Source: Acetatifactor muris (lineage in GTDB: Bacteria > Bacillota > Clostridia > Lachnospirales > Lachnospiraceae). From it: DNA of 64,000 nt. Below, one piece after another: positions 40,324-50,056 of the stretch. Numbering within the stretch: position 1 is the stretch's first letter; each line of letters begins with the position of its first letter. Location: NCBI GenBank assembly GCA_023663635.1, contig JAMPHD010000001.1:197614-261613 (forward strand). The letters are read 5' to 3'. Made by a program: the position numbers and the translations under genes. The notes beneath the pieces were generated by a model, which did no database searches, had not been told where the DNA came from, and saw only the letters and a list, made by a program, of their open reading frames with translations.

Positions 40324-41871
40324 ATGACACAGTTGATTTGGATGCTTGTCGCCTTTGCCGCGTATCTGATCCTGATGGTGGGCGTGGGAGCATATTATTC
40401 CGGAAAGAATGCCAGCTCGGAGGACTATTTTCTGGGCGGCAGAAAATTGGGCGGATTTGTGGCGGCGCTGTCCGCGCAGGCCTCCGACATGAGCGGGTGG
40501 CTTTTGATGGGATTGCCGGGATCCATCTATCTGATCGGAGTCGGCGGAGACGGCTGGGTGGCGTTGGGACTTTTCATCGGCACAACGTTAAACTGGCTTT
40601 TGATCTCCAAGAGACTGCGCAGATACACCATCCGGGCCAACAATTCCCTGACGCTGCCCTCTTATTTTGAGAATCGTTTCCATGACAACAGGCGGATTCT
40701 GATGGTGGTGTCCTCCGTGACCATCGTGATCTTCTTTTTGGTCTACTGCGCGTCCGCGCTGGCGGCGGGAGGACAGCTCTTTGAGTCCCTGTTTGGTTGG
40801 GATTACAGACTGGCGCTGACCATCGGGGCGGTCGTGATCCTGATCTACACTTTCCTGGGCGGTTTCTCCGCGGTGTGCCTGACGGACTTCATCCAGGGAA
40901 TGCTGATGTTGGTGGCTCTGTTGGCGGTTCCCATCATGGCGCTGATCGCGATGAAGGGAGACGGGCTGACCGTGAGTCAGGGTCTGGCGCTCAACAGCGC
41001 GCTGCCGGGCACTGCGGATGATTTTGTCAACATCATGAAATACAAGGACGGAAACAACACCTTTGTCAATATCATCTCCGGCCTCGGTTGGGGACTGGGA
41101 TATTTCGGCATGCCGCATATTCTGGTGCGTTTTATGGCGGTGAAGGATGAGAAGGAATTGAAGAAATCCAAGGTGGTGGCCATCCTTTGGGTGGCGCTGT
41201 CCCTGTTCTTTGCCTGTCTGATCGGCGTTATCGGGCGCGCTTTTCTGGCTCCGGACGCGTTGGTGGAATCCGGGAGCGAGAAGGTGTTCATCCATATGAT
41301 CGTGGAGCTGCTCTCCGAGAGACTGCGGGTTCCCTTTATCGCGGGACTTTTCCTGTGCGGCATTTTGGCGGCCATCATGTCCACCGCGGACTCTCAGCTT
41401 CTGGTGAGCGCGTCCAGTGTGGCGGAGGATATTTACAAGGGTCTTATCAATAAGAAAGCAGACAATAAGAAAGTGCTTTTGATCAGTCGGATCACCGTTA
41501 TGGTGATCGCGGTAGTGGCCTATATCATCGCGCTGGATCCCCAGAATACCATCATGGGTCTGGTGTCCAATGCCTGGGCGGGGTTGGGCGCGGCATTCGG
41601 TCCCCTGGTGCTCATGTCCCTGTTCTGGAAGAGATGTAACTTTCAGGGCGCGGTGGCAGGTATCGTGTCCGGCGCTCTGACGGTGATCATATGGGATTAC
41701 ATCCCTCTGGTGAGCGGTTCCACCATCGGCGCGGTGACCGGACTTTACTCTCTGGTGGTGGGTTTTGCCGTGAGTCTGTTGATGATCGTGATCGTCAGCC
41801 TCTGCACCAAAGCGCCCTCAGCGGAGATGCTTCAGGAGTTTGAAGATGTCAACAACAATAAACTCGCTTAA
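40324..41871 (+). CDS. putP: sodium/proline symporter
   Basis: 515 residues from the ATG at 40324 (GAGGAGG 8 nt upstream); an ATG 30 nt earlier overlaps that SD. SSS-family transporter with about 13 membrane helices. PutP features: SSEDYFLGGRKLGGFVAALS, ASDMSGWLLMGLPG (sodium and proline site), YTFLGGFSAVCLTDFIQG and ILAAIMSTADSQLLVSASS. It imports L-proline with Na+. The downstream EamA gene overlaps its end by 26 nt. Confidence 0.93.
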   Translation: MTQLIWMLVAFAAYLILMVGVGAYYSGKNASSEDYFLGGRKLGGFVAALSAQASDMSGWLLMGLPGSIYLIGVGGDGWVALGLFIGTTLNWLLISKRLRRYTIRANNSLTLPSYFENRFHDNRRILMVVSSVTIVIFFLVYCASALAAGGQLFESLFGWDYRLALTIGAVVILIYTFLGGFSAVCLTDFIQGMLMLVALLAVPIMALIAMKGDGLTVSQGLALNSALPGTADDFVNIMKYKDGNNTFVNIISGLGWGLGYFGMPHILVRFMAVKDEKELKKSKVVAILWVALSLFFACLIGVIGRAFLAPDALVESGSEKVFIHMIVELLSERLRVPFIAGLFLCGILAAIMSTADSQLLVSASSVAEDIYKGLINKKADNKKVLLISRITVMVIAVVAYIIALDPQNTIMGLVSNAWAGLGAAFGPLVLMSLFWKRCNFQGAVAGIVSGALTVIIWDYIPLVSGSTIGAVTGLYSLVVGFAVSLLMIVIVSLCTKAPSAEMLQEFEDVNNNKLA

Positions 41872-42757
41872 ATCGGAAAATCCCAAGATGAGGAAGGCAG
41901 CCCCTTTATTGGTGGCTGCCGCCTCCGTTTTGTGGGGCATTCTGTTTGTGTTCGTGCGGCGGCTTAGCGCGGCGGGACTGGGGGCCATGGATATCGTGGC
42001 CGTCAGGGCCTATGGCAGCGTGCTGTTTCTCTTCCCGGGACTGTTGGCGGCGGACAGGAAACTGTTGCGCGTCCGCGGGAGGGACTGTTGGTGCTTTGTG
42101 GGGACCGGCGTGTTCAGCATCGTCTTTTTCAGCTATTGTTATTTTCGCAATGTGGAGATCTCCTCCGCGGCCTTCGCCTCTATATTAATGTATACTTCGC
42201 CGGTCTGGGTCACCCTGTTGTCCGTCCTGTTCTTTCGGGAGCGGATAGGCGGCCGAAAGGCGGCGGCTCTGGTGATGGCTCTCTTAGGCTGCGTTTTGGT
42301 CAGCGGCGTCACGGGGGGAGTGGAGACGGTGAGCGTCACGGGGATCGCGCTCGGCCTGGGCTCCGGGATCGGTTACGGACTCTACAGCATTTTCGGGCGC
42401 TTTGCCCTGGACCGCGGGTATCATCCCATGACGGTGACGGCCTATACTTTTTTGTTTGCGTGCGCGGGTGTGCTGCCCTTTATCCGGCCGGGGGAATTGG
42501 CGGGCCGATTTGCGGCGGAGCCGATGTTGCTCGTGCCGGCGCTGTCCATGGCGTTATTCACCACGGCGCTGTCCTTTTCCCTCTATACGTTGGGCCTTCG
42601 TTACATGGAGCCCGGCAGGGCGGCGGTGCTGGCCACCCTGGAGCCATCCGTCACCACGCTGGTGGGCACTCTATGGTACGGGGAACCCATGAGCGCGGCG
42701 ATGTTCGGGGGGATCGTTCTGGTGTTGGCGGCCTCCGTGCTGATCGCCCGATCCTAG
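41846..42757 (+). CDS. EamA/DMT family transporter
   Basis: 303 residues from the ATG at 41846 (AGGAG 7 nt upstream), overlapping putP by 26 nt. Ten membrane helices in two EamA repeats: LLVAAASVLWGILFVFVRRL to about residue 155, then GIALGLGSGIGYGLYSIFGR to about 295, with YMEPGRAAVLATLEPSVTTLVG typical of the second repeat. Drug/metabolite-type exporter or permease of unknown substrate; coupling to putP hints at amino acid traffic. Confidence 0.88.
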   Translation: MSTTINSLKSENPKMRKAAPLLVAAASVLWGILFVFVRRLSAAGLGAMDIVAVRAYGSVLFLFPGLLAADRKLLRVRGRDCWCFVGTGVFSIVFFSYCYFRNVEISSAAFASILMYTSPVWVTLLSVLFFRERIGGRKAAALVMALLGCVLVSGVTGGVETVSVTGIALGLGSGIGYGLYSIFGRFALDRGYHPMTVTAYTFLFACAGVLPFIRPGELAGRFAAEPMLLVPALSMALFTTALSFSLYTLGLRYMEPGRAAVLATLEPSVTTLVGTLWYGEPMSAAMFGGIVLVLAASVLIARS

Positions 42758-42806
42758 ATTGTTTTGAAAAAAATACAAAAAAAATACAATTCTGTGAAAA
42801 AAAGAC

Positions 42807-42835
42807 TTGCAAAGTCCGGAAACACCATGTATACT
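42807..42835 (+). promoter_or_regulatory. promoter of the S10 ribosomal protein operon
   Basis: TTGCAA (42807-42812), 17 nt, TATACT (42830-42835), preceded by an A-rich stretch that could act as an UP element. The start near 42843 gives a leader of about 250 nt. Confidence 0.8.
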
Positions 42836-42842
42836 AATTCTT

Positions 42843-43090
42843 GCTGTGGCATGATAGCTTTGAAGCGTGAGGTTGCCGGCGATCAGTAATGGTCATCGGG
42901 TTTTCCGTGGAGCGAATGTCAAGTTAGGAAACTGACGACAAGTCACTGTACCGCCATGTCTGCAAGATGCGGAAACGACGTGTAGGTTGTGGATCTGACA
43001 TACGTTGCTAAAGATCCGGGACACACACGGGAGAGTGTACAGTCACCGCTTGTCGTACTGCAAAAGTGCGAAAAGGAGGCGACTTTTTTT
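42843..43090 (+). promoter_or_regulatory. structured S10 operon leader with SD-sequestering hairpin
   Basis: ACGACAAG (42935-42942) and CTGTAC (42946-42951) pair with CTTGTCGT (43049-43056) and GTACAG (43037-43042), closing a domain of about 85 nt. Next, AAAAGT-G-CG (43062-43070) can pair with CG-ACTTTT (43080-43087), with the SD AAAAGGAGG in the loop and a run of T (43084-43090) directly before the ATG. The second hairpin could both hide the SD and terminate transcription. Autogenous control by a ribosomal protein such as L4 is the obvious candidate. No protein is encoded in the leader. Confidence 0.6.
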
Positions 43091-43408
43091 ATGGCAAGTC
43101 AAGTAATGAGAATCACACTGAAGGCTTACGAGCATCAGTTGGTGGATGCGTCTGCCAAGAAGATCATCGAAACGGTAAAGAAGAACGGTTCACAGGTGAG
43201 CGGACCCGTTCCCCTTCCCACCAAGAAGGAAGTAGTTACGATCCTGAGAGCCGTACACAAGTACAAAGACTCCAGAGAGCAGTTCGAGCAGAGGACCCAC
43301 AAGAGACTCATCGATATCATTGCGCCCACCCAGAAGACGGTGGATGCGCTGCAGAGACTGGAAATGCCTGCAGGCGTGTATATCGACATTAAGATGAAAA
43401 ACAAATGA
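43091..43408 (+). CDS. rpsJ: 30S ribosomal protein S10
   Basis: 105 residues, normal length. [19 protein letters not shown] and [20 protein letters not shown] with the [21 protein letters not shown] ending are diagnostic. S10 (NusE) binds 16S rRNA in the 30S head and joins NusB in antitermination. First gene of the S10 operon. The ATG at 43091 has AGGAGG 11 nt upstream within the leader hairpin. The 126-nt gap to rplC holds a small hairpin (TTTTTCAT-CTCG-ATGAAAAA) just past the stop. Confidence 0.97.
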   Translation: MASQVMRITLKAYEHQLVDASAKKIIETVKKNGSQVSGPVPLPTKKEVVTILRAVHKYKDSREQFEQRTHKRLIDIIAPTQKTVDALQRLEMPAGVYIDIKMKNK

Positions 43409-43534
43409 TTTTTTCATCTCGATGAAAAATAAGTAAAGCAAAAAGCAAACCTCTACCTAGACGTATGAACGGATGCAGCACGGCGGTGTCTCGCCCAATC
43501 CGGTCCGCTATGTAGAACAAAACGGAGGTAAAAA

Positions 43535-44206
43535 ATGAAAAAAGCAATATTGACGACCAAAGTCGGAATGACTCAGATTTTTGGCGAAGACGGCACGCTG
43601 ATTCCCGTGACGGTGCTCCAGGCGGGTCCCTGTGTGGTAACGCAGATCAAGACCGTGGAGAACGACGGTTACAGCGCGGTGCAGGTCGGCTATGTGGACA
43701 AGAAAGAGAAATACGCGGATGACGGCGCGAACGTGGTTCACAGACATGGCGTGAACAAGGCCGAGCAGGGTCATTTCAAGAAAGCGGGCGTAAGCTCCAA
43801 GAGATATGTGAGAGAATTCAGATTCGAGAATTCCGATGAGTACGCTTTAGGCGCGGAGATCAAGGCTGATATCTTTGCCGAGGGCGATAAAGTGGACGCG
43901 TCCGCGATCTCCAAAGGTAAAGGATTCCAGGGCGCGATCAAGAGACTGGGACAGCACAGAGGACCCATGAAACACGGTTCCAAGTTCCATCGCCATCAGG
44001 GTTCCAACGGCGCCTGCTCTTCCCCCAGCCGTGTGTTCAAGGGCAAGGGAATGCCCGGACATATGGGTTGCGTGAAGGTGACGGTTCAAAACCTTGAGAT
44101 CATGCGGGTGGACGCAGAGAAGAATCTTCTCTTGGTGAAGGGAGCGGTTCCCGGACCCAAGAAAGGACTTGTGACCATCAAAGAGACTACAAGGGTGGAT
44201 ATCTAA
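43535..44206 (+). CDS. rplC: 50S ribosomal protein L3
   Basis: 223 residues, slightly longer than the usual 205-210. [20 protein letters not shown] start; [23 protein letters not shown] and [20 protein letters not shown] are the conserved segments. L3 binds 23S rRNA near the peptidyl-transferase centre and starts 50S assembly. SD GGAGG 7 nt upstream. rplD follows after 21 nt. Confidence 0.98.
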   Translation: MKKAILTTKVGMTQIFGEDGTLIPVTVLQAGPCVVTQIKTVENDGYSAVQVGYVDKKEKYADDGANVVHRHGVNKAEQGHFKKAGVSSKRYVREFRFENSDEYALGAEIKADIFAEGDKVDASAISKGKGFQGAIKRLGQHRGPMKHGSKFHRHQGSNGACSSPSRVFKGKGMPGHMGCVKVTVQNLEIMRVDAEKNLLLVKGAVPGPKKGLVTIKETTRVDI

Positions 44207-44227
44207 GGCGAAAGGAGGAGCAATCAG

Positions 44228-44848
44228 ATGGCAAACGTATCTGTTTACAATATGGAAGGCAAGGAAGTCGGTACGATCGAATTGAGCGATGCGGTATTCG
44301 GCGTTAAGGTAAATGAGCATTTGGTACACATGGCGGTGGTTCAGCAGCTCGCAAACAACCGTCAGGGAACCCAGAAGGCAAAGACCCGCTCCGAGGTATC
44401 CGGAGGCGGAAGAAAGCCTTGGAGACAGAAGGGAACCGGTCACGCGAGACAGGGTTCCATCAGAGCGCCGCAGTGGACGGGCGGTGGCGTGGTGTTCGCG
44501 CCCACTCCCAGAGATTATTCCTTCAAGATGAACAAGAAGGAGAAGAGGGCGGCCTTAAAGTCCGCACTCAGCGACAAGGTGGCGGGCAGCAACCTGATCG
44601 TGTTGGACGAGTTGAAATTCGGCGAGATCAAGACCAAGAACTTCGTGAACGTGATGAACAATCTGAACGTGGAGCAGGGTCTTGTGGTGATCGCAGACAG
44701 AGATCAAAACGTGATCCTGTCCGCAAGAAATGTGGCTGATGTCAATACCAGTCTGGTGAACGAGATCAATGTGTATGATATCATGAAGGCAAAGAAGGTC
44801 ATCCTGACCAAGGATGCCGTTGCCAAGATCGAGGAGGTGTACGCATAA
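44228..44848 (+). CDS. rplD: 50S ribosomal protein L4
   Basis: 206 residues. [26 protein letters not shown] is the extended tunnel loop; MVVQQ-like and [10 protein letters not shown] segments precede it. L4 lines the exit tunnel and, in some bacteria, represses its own S10 operon by binding the leader, which makes it the leading candidate ligand of the leader at 42843-43090. SD GGAGG. Its stop overlaps the rplW start (TAATG). Confidence 0.98.
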   Translation: MANVSVYNMEGKEVGTIELSDAVFGVKVNEHLVHMAVVQQLANNRQGTQKAKTRSEVSGGGRKPWRQKGTGHARQGSIRAPQWTGGGVVFAPTPRDYSFKMNKKEKRAALKSALSDKVAGSNLIVLDELKFGEIKTKNFVNVMNNLNVEQGLVVIADRDQNVILSARNVADVNTSLVNEINVYDIMKAKKVILTKDAVAKIEEVYA

Positions 44849-45147
44849 TGGCAGACATTAAATATTATGATGTGATCCTCAAACCGGTCATCACCGAGAA
44901 GAGCATGGCGGGCATGGGCGAGAAGAAATATACTTTCCTGGTTCACACCGATGCCAACAAGACTCAGATCAAAGAGGCCGTTGAGAAGATGTTCGAGGGC
45001 ACCAAGGTAAAACAGGTGAACACCATGAACCTGGACGGCAAGAAGAAGAGACGCGGCACGGTGGTCGGCAAAACCGCCAAGACCAAGAAAGCGATCGTGC
45101 AGCTCACTGAGGACAGCAAGGAGATCGAGATCTTCGCAGGGCTCTAA
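44848..45147 (+). CDS. rplW: 50S ribosomal protein L23
   Basis: 99 residues, normal length. [21 protein letters not shown] and [21 protein letters not shown] are typical. L23 sits at the tunnel exit and docks trigger factor and SRP. ATG overlaps the rplD stop by one base, so it is translationally coupled. The 81-nt gap to rplB contains a GC-rich hairpin (GCGGCG-cgggg-CGCCGC). Confidence 0.98.
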   Translation: MADIKYYDVILKPVITEKSMAGMGEKKYTFLVHTDANKTQIKEAVEKMFEGTKVKQVNTMNLDGKKKRRGTVVGKTAKTKKAIVQLTEDSKEIEIFAGL

Positions 45148-45228
45148 AGCCTGTCCCGATTTAGGTATGCGGCGCGGGGCGCCGCGCAAAAAATCGCAGT
45201 ATAGCAGTTTAGAAAAGGAGAGAGAAAA

Positions 45229-46071
45229 ATGGGAATCAAGACATATAATCCCTATACACCTTCCAGAAGAAATATGACGGGCTCCGACTTCTCCGAGATC
45301 ACCAAGAAGACTCCGGAGAAGAGCCTCTGTACTTCTCTGAAGAAGAATGCCGGCCGCAACAATCAGGGAAAGATCACCGTGAGACATCACGGCGGCGGCT
45401 CCAGAAGAAAATACAGGATCATTGATTTCAAGAGAAACAAGGACGGGATCCCCGCAACCGTTATCGGTATCGAGTATGATCCCAACAGATCTGCCAACAT
45501 CGCGCTGATCTGCTACGCGGACGGCGAGAAGGCATATATCATTGCTCCCGAAGGTCTGACTGACGGCATGAAAGTCATGAACGGACCCGAGGCCGAGGTG
45601 AGAGTCGGCAACTGCCTGCCTCTTTCCGCCATTCCCGTAGGTACTCAGCTGCACAACATTGAGCTGTATCCCGGCAAGGGCGGCCAGATGGTTCGTTCCG
45701 CCGGCAACAGCGCGCAGCTGATGGCAAAGGAAGGCAAGTACGCAACCCTGCGTCTTCCCTCCGGCGAGATGAGAATGGTTCCTCTTGTGTGCCGCGCTAC
45801 CGTCGGCGTTGTCGGAAACGGTGACCACAACCTGATCAATATCGGCAAGGCAGGACGCAAACGCCATATGGGCATCCGTCCCACTGTCCGCGGTTCCGTG
45901 ATGAACCCCAACGACCATCCTCACGGTGGTGGTGAGGGCAAGACCGGTATCGGACGTCCCGGTCCTTCCACTCCCTGGGGTAAGCCCGCTCTTGGTCTTA
46001 AGACCCGCAAGAAGAAAAAGGCTTCCAACAAGCTGATCGTGAGAAGACGCGACGGCAGAGCGATCAAATAA
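45229..46071 (+). CDS. rplB: 50S ribosomal protein L2
   Basis: 280 residues. [20 protein letters not shown] start, [22 protein letters not shown], and the peptidyl-transferase-proximal [21 protein letters not shown] with the essential His. L2 bridges 30S and 50S and is needed for subunit joining and peptidyl transfer. SD AAAGGAG. Confidence 0.98.
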   Translation: MGIKTYNPYTPSRRNMTGSDFSEITKKTPEKSLCTSLKKNAGRNNQGKITVRHHGGGSRRKYRIIDFKRNKDGIPATVIGIEYDPNRSANIALICYADGEKAYIIAPEGLTDGMKVMNGPEAEVRVGNCLPLSAIPVGTQLHNIELYPGKGGQMVRSAGNSAQLMAKEGKYATLRLPSGEMRMVPLVCRATVGVVGNGDHNLINIGKAGRKRHMGIRPTVRGSVMNPNDHPHGGGEGKTGIGRPGPSTPWGKPALGLKTRKKKKASNKLIVRRRDGRAIK

Positions 46072-46103
46072 TTCGGTTTGGTATCAAAACAGGAGGAAAG
46101 ACA

Positions 46104-46385
46104 ATGGCTAGATCACTGAAAAAAGGACCTTTTGCAGATGCGAGTCTGCTTAAAAAAGTGGATGCGTTGAACGCATCAGGACAGAAACAGGTCATCAAGA
46201 CCTGGTCCCGCCGCTCAACAATTTTCCCTTCCTTTGTGGGACATACGATTGCTGTGCATGACGGAAGAAAGCATGTCCCCGTATATGTGACCGAGGACAT
46301 GGTGGGACACAAGCTCGGCGAGTTTGTTGCCACCAGAACCTATAGAGGTCATGGAAAGGACGAGAAAAAGTCCAAAGTGAAGTAA
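46104..46385 (+). CDS. rpsS: 30S ribosomal protein S19
   Basis: 93 residues, normal length. [40 protein letters not shown] and [22 protein letters not shown] conserved blocks. S19 sits in the 30S head with S13. SD AGGAGG. The last 38 bases of the gene are repeated out of frame 53 bp downstream, after the stop. Confidence 0.97.
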   Translation: MARSLKKGPFADASLLKKVDALNASGQKQVIKTWSRRSTIFPSFVGHTIAVHDGRKHVPVYVTEDMVGHKLGEFVATRTYRGHGKDEKKSKVK

Positions 46386-46438
46386 ACGAGTGACCTCTTG
46401 GTCACGGCAAGGATGAGAAGAAGTCCAAAGTGAAGTAA
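46348..46438 (+). repeat. duplicated 3' end of rpsS
   Basis: 46348-46385 (end of rpsS including the stop) is repeated at 46401-46438 with four or so changes; the shared run AAGTCCAAAGTGAAGTAA is exact. The two copies are separated by the hairpin GTGACC-TCTT-GGTCAC (46390-46405). The second copy is untranslated. The whole rpsS-rplV gap (171 nt) is unusually long and GC-rich for this operon. Confidence 0.85.
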
Positions 46439-46556
46439 CAAGGAGCGCAGCGCCGCCCGAGAGGGCGCGCCGAGGGCATGAGCCCGGTTCCAAACTGCGG
46501 TGCGTGCGCCGTAGAGGATGCGCTTTCACATGAGTCTGAAAAGGAGGACAATATCT

Positions 46557-46946
46557 ATGGCTAAAGGACATAGATCCCAAATCAAGAGAGAGAGAAACGC
46601 ACAGAAGGACACCAGACCTTCAGCCAAGCTGTCTTACGCGAGAGTATCCGTGCAGAAAGCATGCTTTGTACTGGACGCGATTCGCGGCAAGGATGTTCAG
46701 ACGGCTCTGGCAATTCTGGAATACAATCCCAGATACGCTTCCGGTATCATCAAGAAGTTGCTTCAGTCCGCGATCGCGAACGCTGAGAACAACAACGGCA
46801 TGAACACCGATAACCTTTACATTGCGGAATGTTACGCAAATAAGGGACCTACCATGAAACGTGTGAGACCCCGCGCGCAGGGCAGGGCTTACAGAATCGA
46901 AAAGAGAATGAGCCACATCACCATCGTGCTCGATGAGAAAAAGTAG
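46557..46946 (+). CDS. rplV: 50S ribosomal protein L22
   Basis: 129 residues from the ATG at 46557, which has AGGAGG 9 nt upstream; the open frame extends 39 nt further without an SD. SAKLSYARVSVQKACFVLDA, IRGKDVQTALAILEYNPR and PRAQGRAYRIEKRMSHITIV (tunnel hairpin) are conserved. L22 contacts all 23S domains and lines the tunnel; the macrolide-relevant hairpin is intact. Confidence 0.97.
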   Translation: MAKGHRSQIKRERNAQKDTRPSAKLSYARVSVQKACFVLDAIRGKDVQTALAILEYNPRYASGIIKKLLQSAIANAENNNGMNTDNLYIAECYANKGPTMKRVRPRAQGRAYRIEKRMSHITIVLDEKK

Positions 46947-46964
46947 GGAAAGGAGCAAATAGGA

Positions 46965-47624
46965 ATGGGACAGAAAGTTAATCCTCACGGCCTTAGAGTC
47001 GGAATTATCAAAGATTGGGATTCCAAATGGTATGCGGAAGGCAATTTTGCCGAGTATCTCGCGGAAGACCATGAGATCAGAAAGTATCTGAAGAAGAAAT
47101 TATACAGCGCAGGTGTCTCCAAGATTGAGATCGAGAGGGCATCCGACAGAGTGAAGGTCGTCATCTACACCGCCAAGCCCGGCGTTGTGATCGGCAAGGG
47201 CGGCGCGGAGATCGAGATCACCAAGAATGAGCTTGCCAAGATGACCGACAAGAAGGTTTTGGTAGACATCAAGGAGATCAAGAGACCCGACAGAGACGCG
47301 CAGCTTGTGGCGGAGAACATCGCGCAGCAGCTTGAGAACCGTGTATCCTACAGACGTGCCGTGAAGTCCTGCATGGGCAGAACCATGAAGGCGGGCGCTC
47401 TGGGTATCAAGGCCGCGTGCGCAGGACGTCTGGGCGGCGCCGATATCGCGAGAAGTGAGTTCTACAGCGAGGGTACGATTCCTCTTCAGACTCTGAGAGC
47501 GGATATCGACTATGGTTTCGCGGAGGCAGATACCACCTATGGCAAAGTTGGAGTGAAGGTTTGGATTTATAAAGGTGAGGTACTTCCCACCAAAGGCAAC
47601 CAAGAGGAAGGGAGCGATAAATAA
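46965..47624 (+). CDS. rpsC: 30S ribosomal protein S3
   Basis: 219 residues. [20 protein letters not shown] start, KH domain [20 protein letters not shown] with the GxxG loop, and the C-terminal [21 protein letters not shown]3 is part of the mRNA entry helicase. SD AAAGGAG. Its stop overlaps the rplP start (TAATG). Confidence 0.98.
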   Translation: MGQKVNPHGLRVGIIKDWDSKWYAEGNFAEYLAEDHEIRKYLKKKLYSAGVSKIEIERASDRVKVVIYTAKPGVVIGKGGAEIEITKNELAKMTDKKVLVDIKEIKRPDRDAQLVAENIAQQLENRVSYRRAVKSCMGRTMKAGALGIKAACAGRLGGADIARSEFYSEGTIPLQTLRADIDYGFAEADTTYGKVGVKVWIYKGEVLPTKGNQEEGSDK

Positions 47625-48052
47625 TGTTAATGCCGAAAAGAGTAAAGCGCCGTAAACAGTTCCGCGGCTCCATGCGCGGCAAGGCCATGAGAGGCAACAC
47701 GCTCACTTACGGTGAGTTTGGTCTCGTAGCTACCGAGCCCTGCTGGATCAAATCGAATCAGATCGAGGCAGCGCGTATTGCATTGACCCGTTATACGAAA
47801 CGTAGCGGTAAAGTTTGGATCAAGATTTTTCCCGATAAACCTGTAACGGCAAAACCTGCCGAGACTCGTATGGGTTCCGGTAAAGGTACTTTAGAATACT
47901 GGGTAGCAGTGGTGAAACCCGGCCGCGTGATGTTTGAGATCGCCGGCGTTCCCGAGGAGTCTGCCCGCGAGGCGCTTCGTCTGGCTATGCACAAGCTCCC
48001 CTGCAAGTGCAAAATCGTTTCTAAAGCAGATTTGGAAGGCGGTGTATCATAA
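47624..48052 (+). CDS. rplP: 50S ribosomal protein L16
   Basis: 142 residues. [20 protein letters not shown] start; an ATG two codons later is the more common family start. [20 protein letters not shown] and [19 protein letters not shown] (site of the conserved beta-hydroxylated Arg region in other bacteria) are present. L16 binds near the A site and organises tRNA accommodation. Overlaps rpmC by one base. Confidence 0.98.
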   Translation: MLMPKRVKRRKQFRGSMRGKAMRGNTLTYGEFGLVATEPCWIKSNQIEAARIALTRYTKRSGKVWIKIFPDKPVTAKPAETRMGSGKGTLEYWVAVVKPGRVMFEIAGVPEESAREALRLAMHKLPCKCKIVSKADLEGGVS

Positions 48053-48255
48053 TGAAATCTAGCGAATATTTGAAAGAGTTGAAGACCAAGTCCGAGAGCG
48101 AACTGGCTGCAGAGTTGGTAGCTGCCAAGAAAGAACTTTTCAATTTGAGATTCCAGAACGCGACCAATCAGTTGGACAACACGGCGAGGATCAGAGAAGT
48201 CAGAAAGAATATTGCACGTATTCAGACCGTGATCACTGAGAAGGCAAGAGCATAG
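48052..48255 (+). CDS. rpmC: 50S ribosomal protein L29
   Basis: 67 residues, normal length. [20 protein letters not shown], then [36 protein letters not shown] helical protein beside the tunnel exit with L23. Translationally coupled to rplP by TAATG. Confidence 0.97.
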   Translation: MKSSEYLKELKTKSESELAAELVAAKKELFNLRFQNATNQLDNTARIREVRKNIARIQTVITEKARA

Positions 48256-48277
48256 GAAAGTCGAAAGGAGAATCATC

Positions 48278-48532
48278 GTGGAAAGAAATTTGAGGAAGAC
48301 GCGTACCGGCAAGGTCGTTAGCAATAAGATGGACAAAACCATTGTTGTGGCAATCGAGGATCATGTAAAGCATCCCCTCTACAACAAGATCGTGAAGAGA
48401 ACGTATAAGCTGAAGGCGCATGACGAGAACAACGAGTGCAACATCGGCGATACCGTCAAAGTGATGGAGACGAGACCTCTGTCCAAGGACAAGAGATGGA
48501 GACTGGTCGAAGTCGTAGAAAAAGTAAAATAG
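48278..48532 (+). CDS. rpsQ: 30S ribosomal protein S17
   Basis: 84 residues with a GTG start (48278); AAAGGAG lies 9 nt upstream. [24 protein letters not shown], then [19 protein letters not shown] and [20 protein letters not shown]: an OB-fold primary 16S rRNA binder. Last gene of the classic S10 operon; no terminator or promoter separates it from rplN, so S10 and spc genes are probably one unit. Confidence 0.97.
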   Translation: MERNLRKTRTGKVVSNKMDKTIVVAIEDHVKHPLYNKIVKRTYKLKAHDENNECNIGDTVKVMETRPLSKDKRWRLVEVVEKVK

Positions 48533-48543
48533 GAGGTTGAATC

Positions 48544-48912
48544 ATGATTCAGCAGGAGACAAGATTGAAAGTTGCTGATAACACCGGCGCGAAAGAATTG
48601 CTCTGCATTCGTGTTATGGGCGGCTCCACAAGAAGATATGCGCAGATTGGTGACGTGATCGTTGCTTCTGTCAAAGATGCAACACCAGGCGGCGTTGTAA
48701 AGAAGGGTGATGTTGTGAAGGCTGTTGTGGTTCGCACCGTGAAGGGCGCCCGCCGCAAGGATGGCTCCTACATCAGATTTGACGAGAATGCCGCAGTGAT
48801 CATCAAAGAAGACAAGACCCCCAGAGGAACCCGTATCTTTGGGCCGGTTGCGAGAGAGCTTCGTGAGAAACAGTTTATGAAGATTGTTTCCCTGGCTCCC
48901 GAAGTATTATAA
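48544..48912 (+). CDS. rplN: 50S ribosomal protein L14
   Basis: 122 residues. [24 protein letters not shown], then [20 protein letters not shown] and [18 protein letters not shown]14 joins L19 in a subunit bridge and is the docking site of the silencing factor RsfS. SD AGGAGG. Confidence 0.98.
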   Translation: MIQQETRLKVADNTGAKELLCIRVMGGSTRRYAQIGDVIVASVKDATPGGVVKKGDVVKAVVVRTVKGARRKDGSYIRFDENAAVIIKEDKTPRGTRIFGPVARELREKQFMKIVSLAPEVL

Positions 48913-48923
48913 GGAGGTGCCAT

Positions 48924-49235
48924 ATGTCAGCAATGAAAATCAAAAAGGGTGACACGGTAAAGGTCATCACCGGTAAAGACAATGGCGCAGAGGGCAAGGT
49001 TCTCTCTGTAGATATGAAGAAACGCAAGGTTCTGGTAGAGGGTGTCAACAAGATCACCAAGCATCAGAAACCTTCCCAGAGCAATCCCAACGGCGGTATC
49101 GTTGAGAAGGAAGCTCCTATTGATATCTCAAACGTTATGCTTGTCGTGAACGGCAAGCCCACCAGAGTCGGTTTCAAGATGGACGGCGACAAGAAAGTAC
49201 GCTATGCCAAGGCTACCGGCGAAGTGATCGACTGA
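48924..49235 (+). CDS. rplX: 50S ribosomal protein L24
   Basis: 103 residues. A KOW motif, [20 protein letters not shown], is followed by [20 protein letters not shown] and [15 protein letters not shown]24 starts 50S assembly. Start at the ATG with AAGGAGG 6 nt upstream; the MKIKKGD start three codons later is an alternative. Confidence 0.97.
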   Translation: MSAMKIKKGDTVKVITGKDNGAEGKVLSVDMKKRKVLVEGVNKITKHQKPSQSNPNGGIVEKEAPIDISNVMLVVNGKPTRVGFKMDGDKKVRYAKATGEVID

Positions 49236-49258
49236 TCAATAGGAAGGAGGAGACAATC

Positions 49259-49801
49259 GTGGCAAGACTGAAAGATTTGTATAATGACGAAATTGTGGCC
49301 GCAATGACCAAGAAGTTTGGCTACAAGAATGTGATGGAAGTTCCCAAGCTCGACAAGATCGTGGTCAACATGGGTGTCGGCGAGGCCAAGGACAATGCCA
49401 AGGTTCTGGAGAATGCCGTTTCCGATATGGAGACCATCACCGGTCAGAAGGCCGTTCTCACCAAGGCCAAGAATTCCGTGGCTAACTTCAAGATCCGTGA
49501 GGGTATGGCCATCGGCTGCAAGACCACTCTGCGCGGCGAGAAGATGTATGAGTTCCTGGATCGTCTGGTGAACCTGGCTCTGCCCCGTGTGCGTGACTTC
49601 AGAGGCGTGAATCCCAACGCGTTTGACGGCAGAGGCAATTACGCTCTGGGCATCAAAGAGCAGTTCATCTTCCCTGAGATCGAGTACGATAAGATCGACA
49701 AGACCAGAGGTATGGATATCATTTTTGTGACCACTGCAAAGACCGATGAAGAGGCTCGCGAACTGTTGACCCTGTTCAACATGCCTTTCGCTAAATCATA
49801 A
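49259..49801 (+). CDS. rplE: 50S ribosomal protein L5
   Basis: 180 residues with a GTG start; GGAGG lies 8 nt upstream. [40 protein letters not shown] and [20 protein letters not shown] are conserved. L5 binds 5S rRNA and contacts P-site tRNA. Confidence 0.98.
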   Translation: MARLKDLYNDEIVAAMTKKFGYKNVMEVPKLDKIVVNMGVGEAKDNAKVLENAVSDMETITGQKAVLTKAKNSVANFKIREGMAIGCKTTLRGEKMYEFLDRLVNLALPRVRDFRGVNPNAFDGRGNYALGIKEQFIFPEIEYDKIDKTRGMDIIFVTTAKTDEEARELLTLFNMPFAKS

Positions 49802-49815
49802 GGAGGTAAATTCTG

Positions 49816-50001
49816 ATGGCTAAAACATCAATGAAAATCAAACAGCAGCGCAAACCCAGATTTTCCACACAGGCTTATACGCGTTGCAATATTTGCGGTC
49901 GTCCCCACTCAGTTCTGAGAAAATACGGAATCTGCAGAGTTTGCTTCCGTGAGTTGGCGTATAAGGGCGAGATTCCCGGCGTTAAAAAGGCAAGTTGGTA
50001 A
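49816..50001 (+). CDS. rpsZ: 30S ribosomal protein S14, zinc type
   Basis: 61 residues, the short zinc-binding (C+) form. C24, C27, C40 and C43 ([20 protein letters not shown]) form the zinc site. [21 protein letters not shown] ending is typical. Assembles late in the 30S head. SD AAGGAGG. Confidence 0.98.
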   Translation: MAKTSMKIKQQRKPRFSTQAYTRCNICGRPHSVLRKYGICRVCFRELAYKGEIPGVKKASW

Positions 50002-50056
50002 ACCGCTTTCGGGATGATGTAGAGAAGTGATAGAAATATAAGGAGGAAGTCACAAA

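Noticed and set aside
46441..46520. Possible small structured RNA in the GC-rich rpsS-rplV gap
   Set aside because: Several weak pairings exist but no consistent fold could be drawn by eye; only the clear repeat and hairpin were reported.
46557..46563. Upstream start for rplV at 46518
   Set aside because: It lacks an SD, whereas 46557 has AGGAGG at the right distance and gives the family's usual N-terminus.
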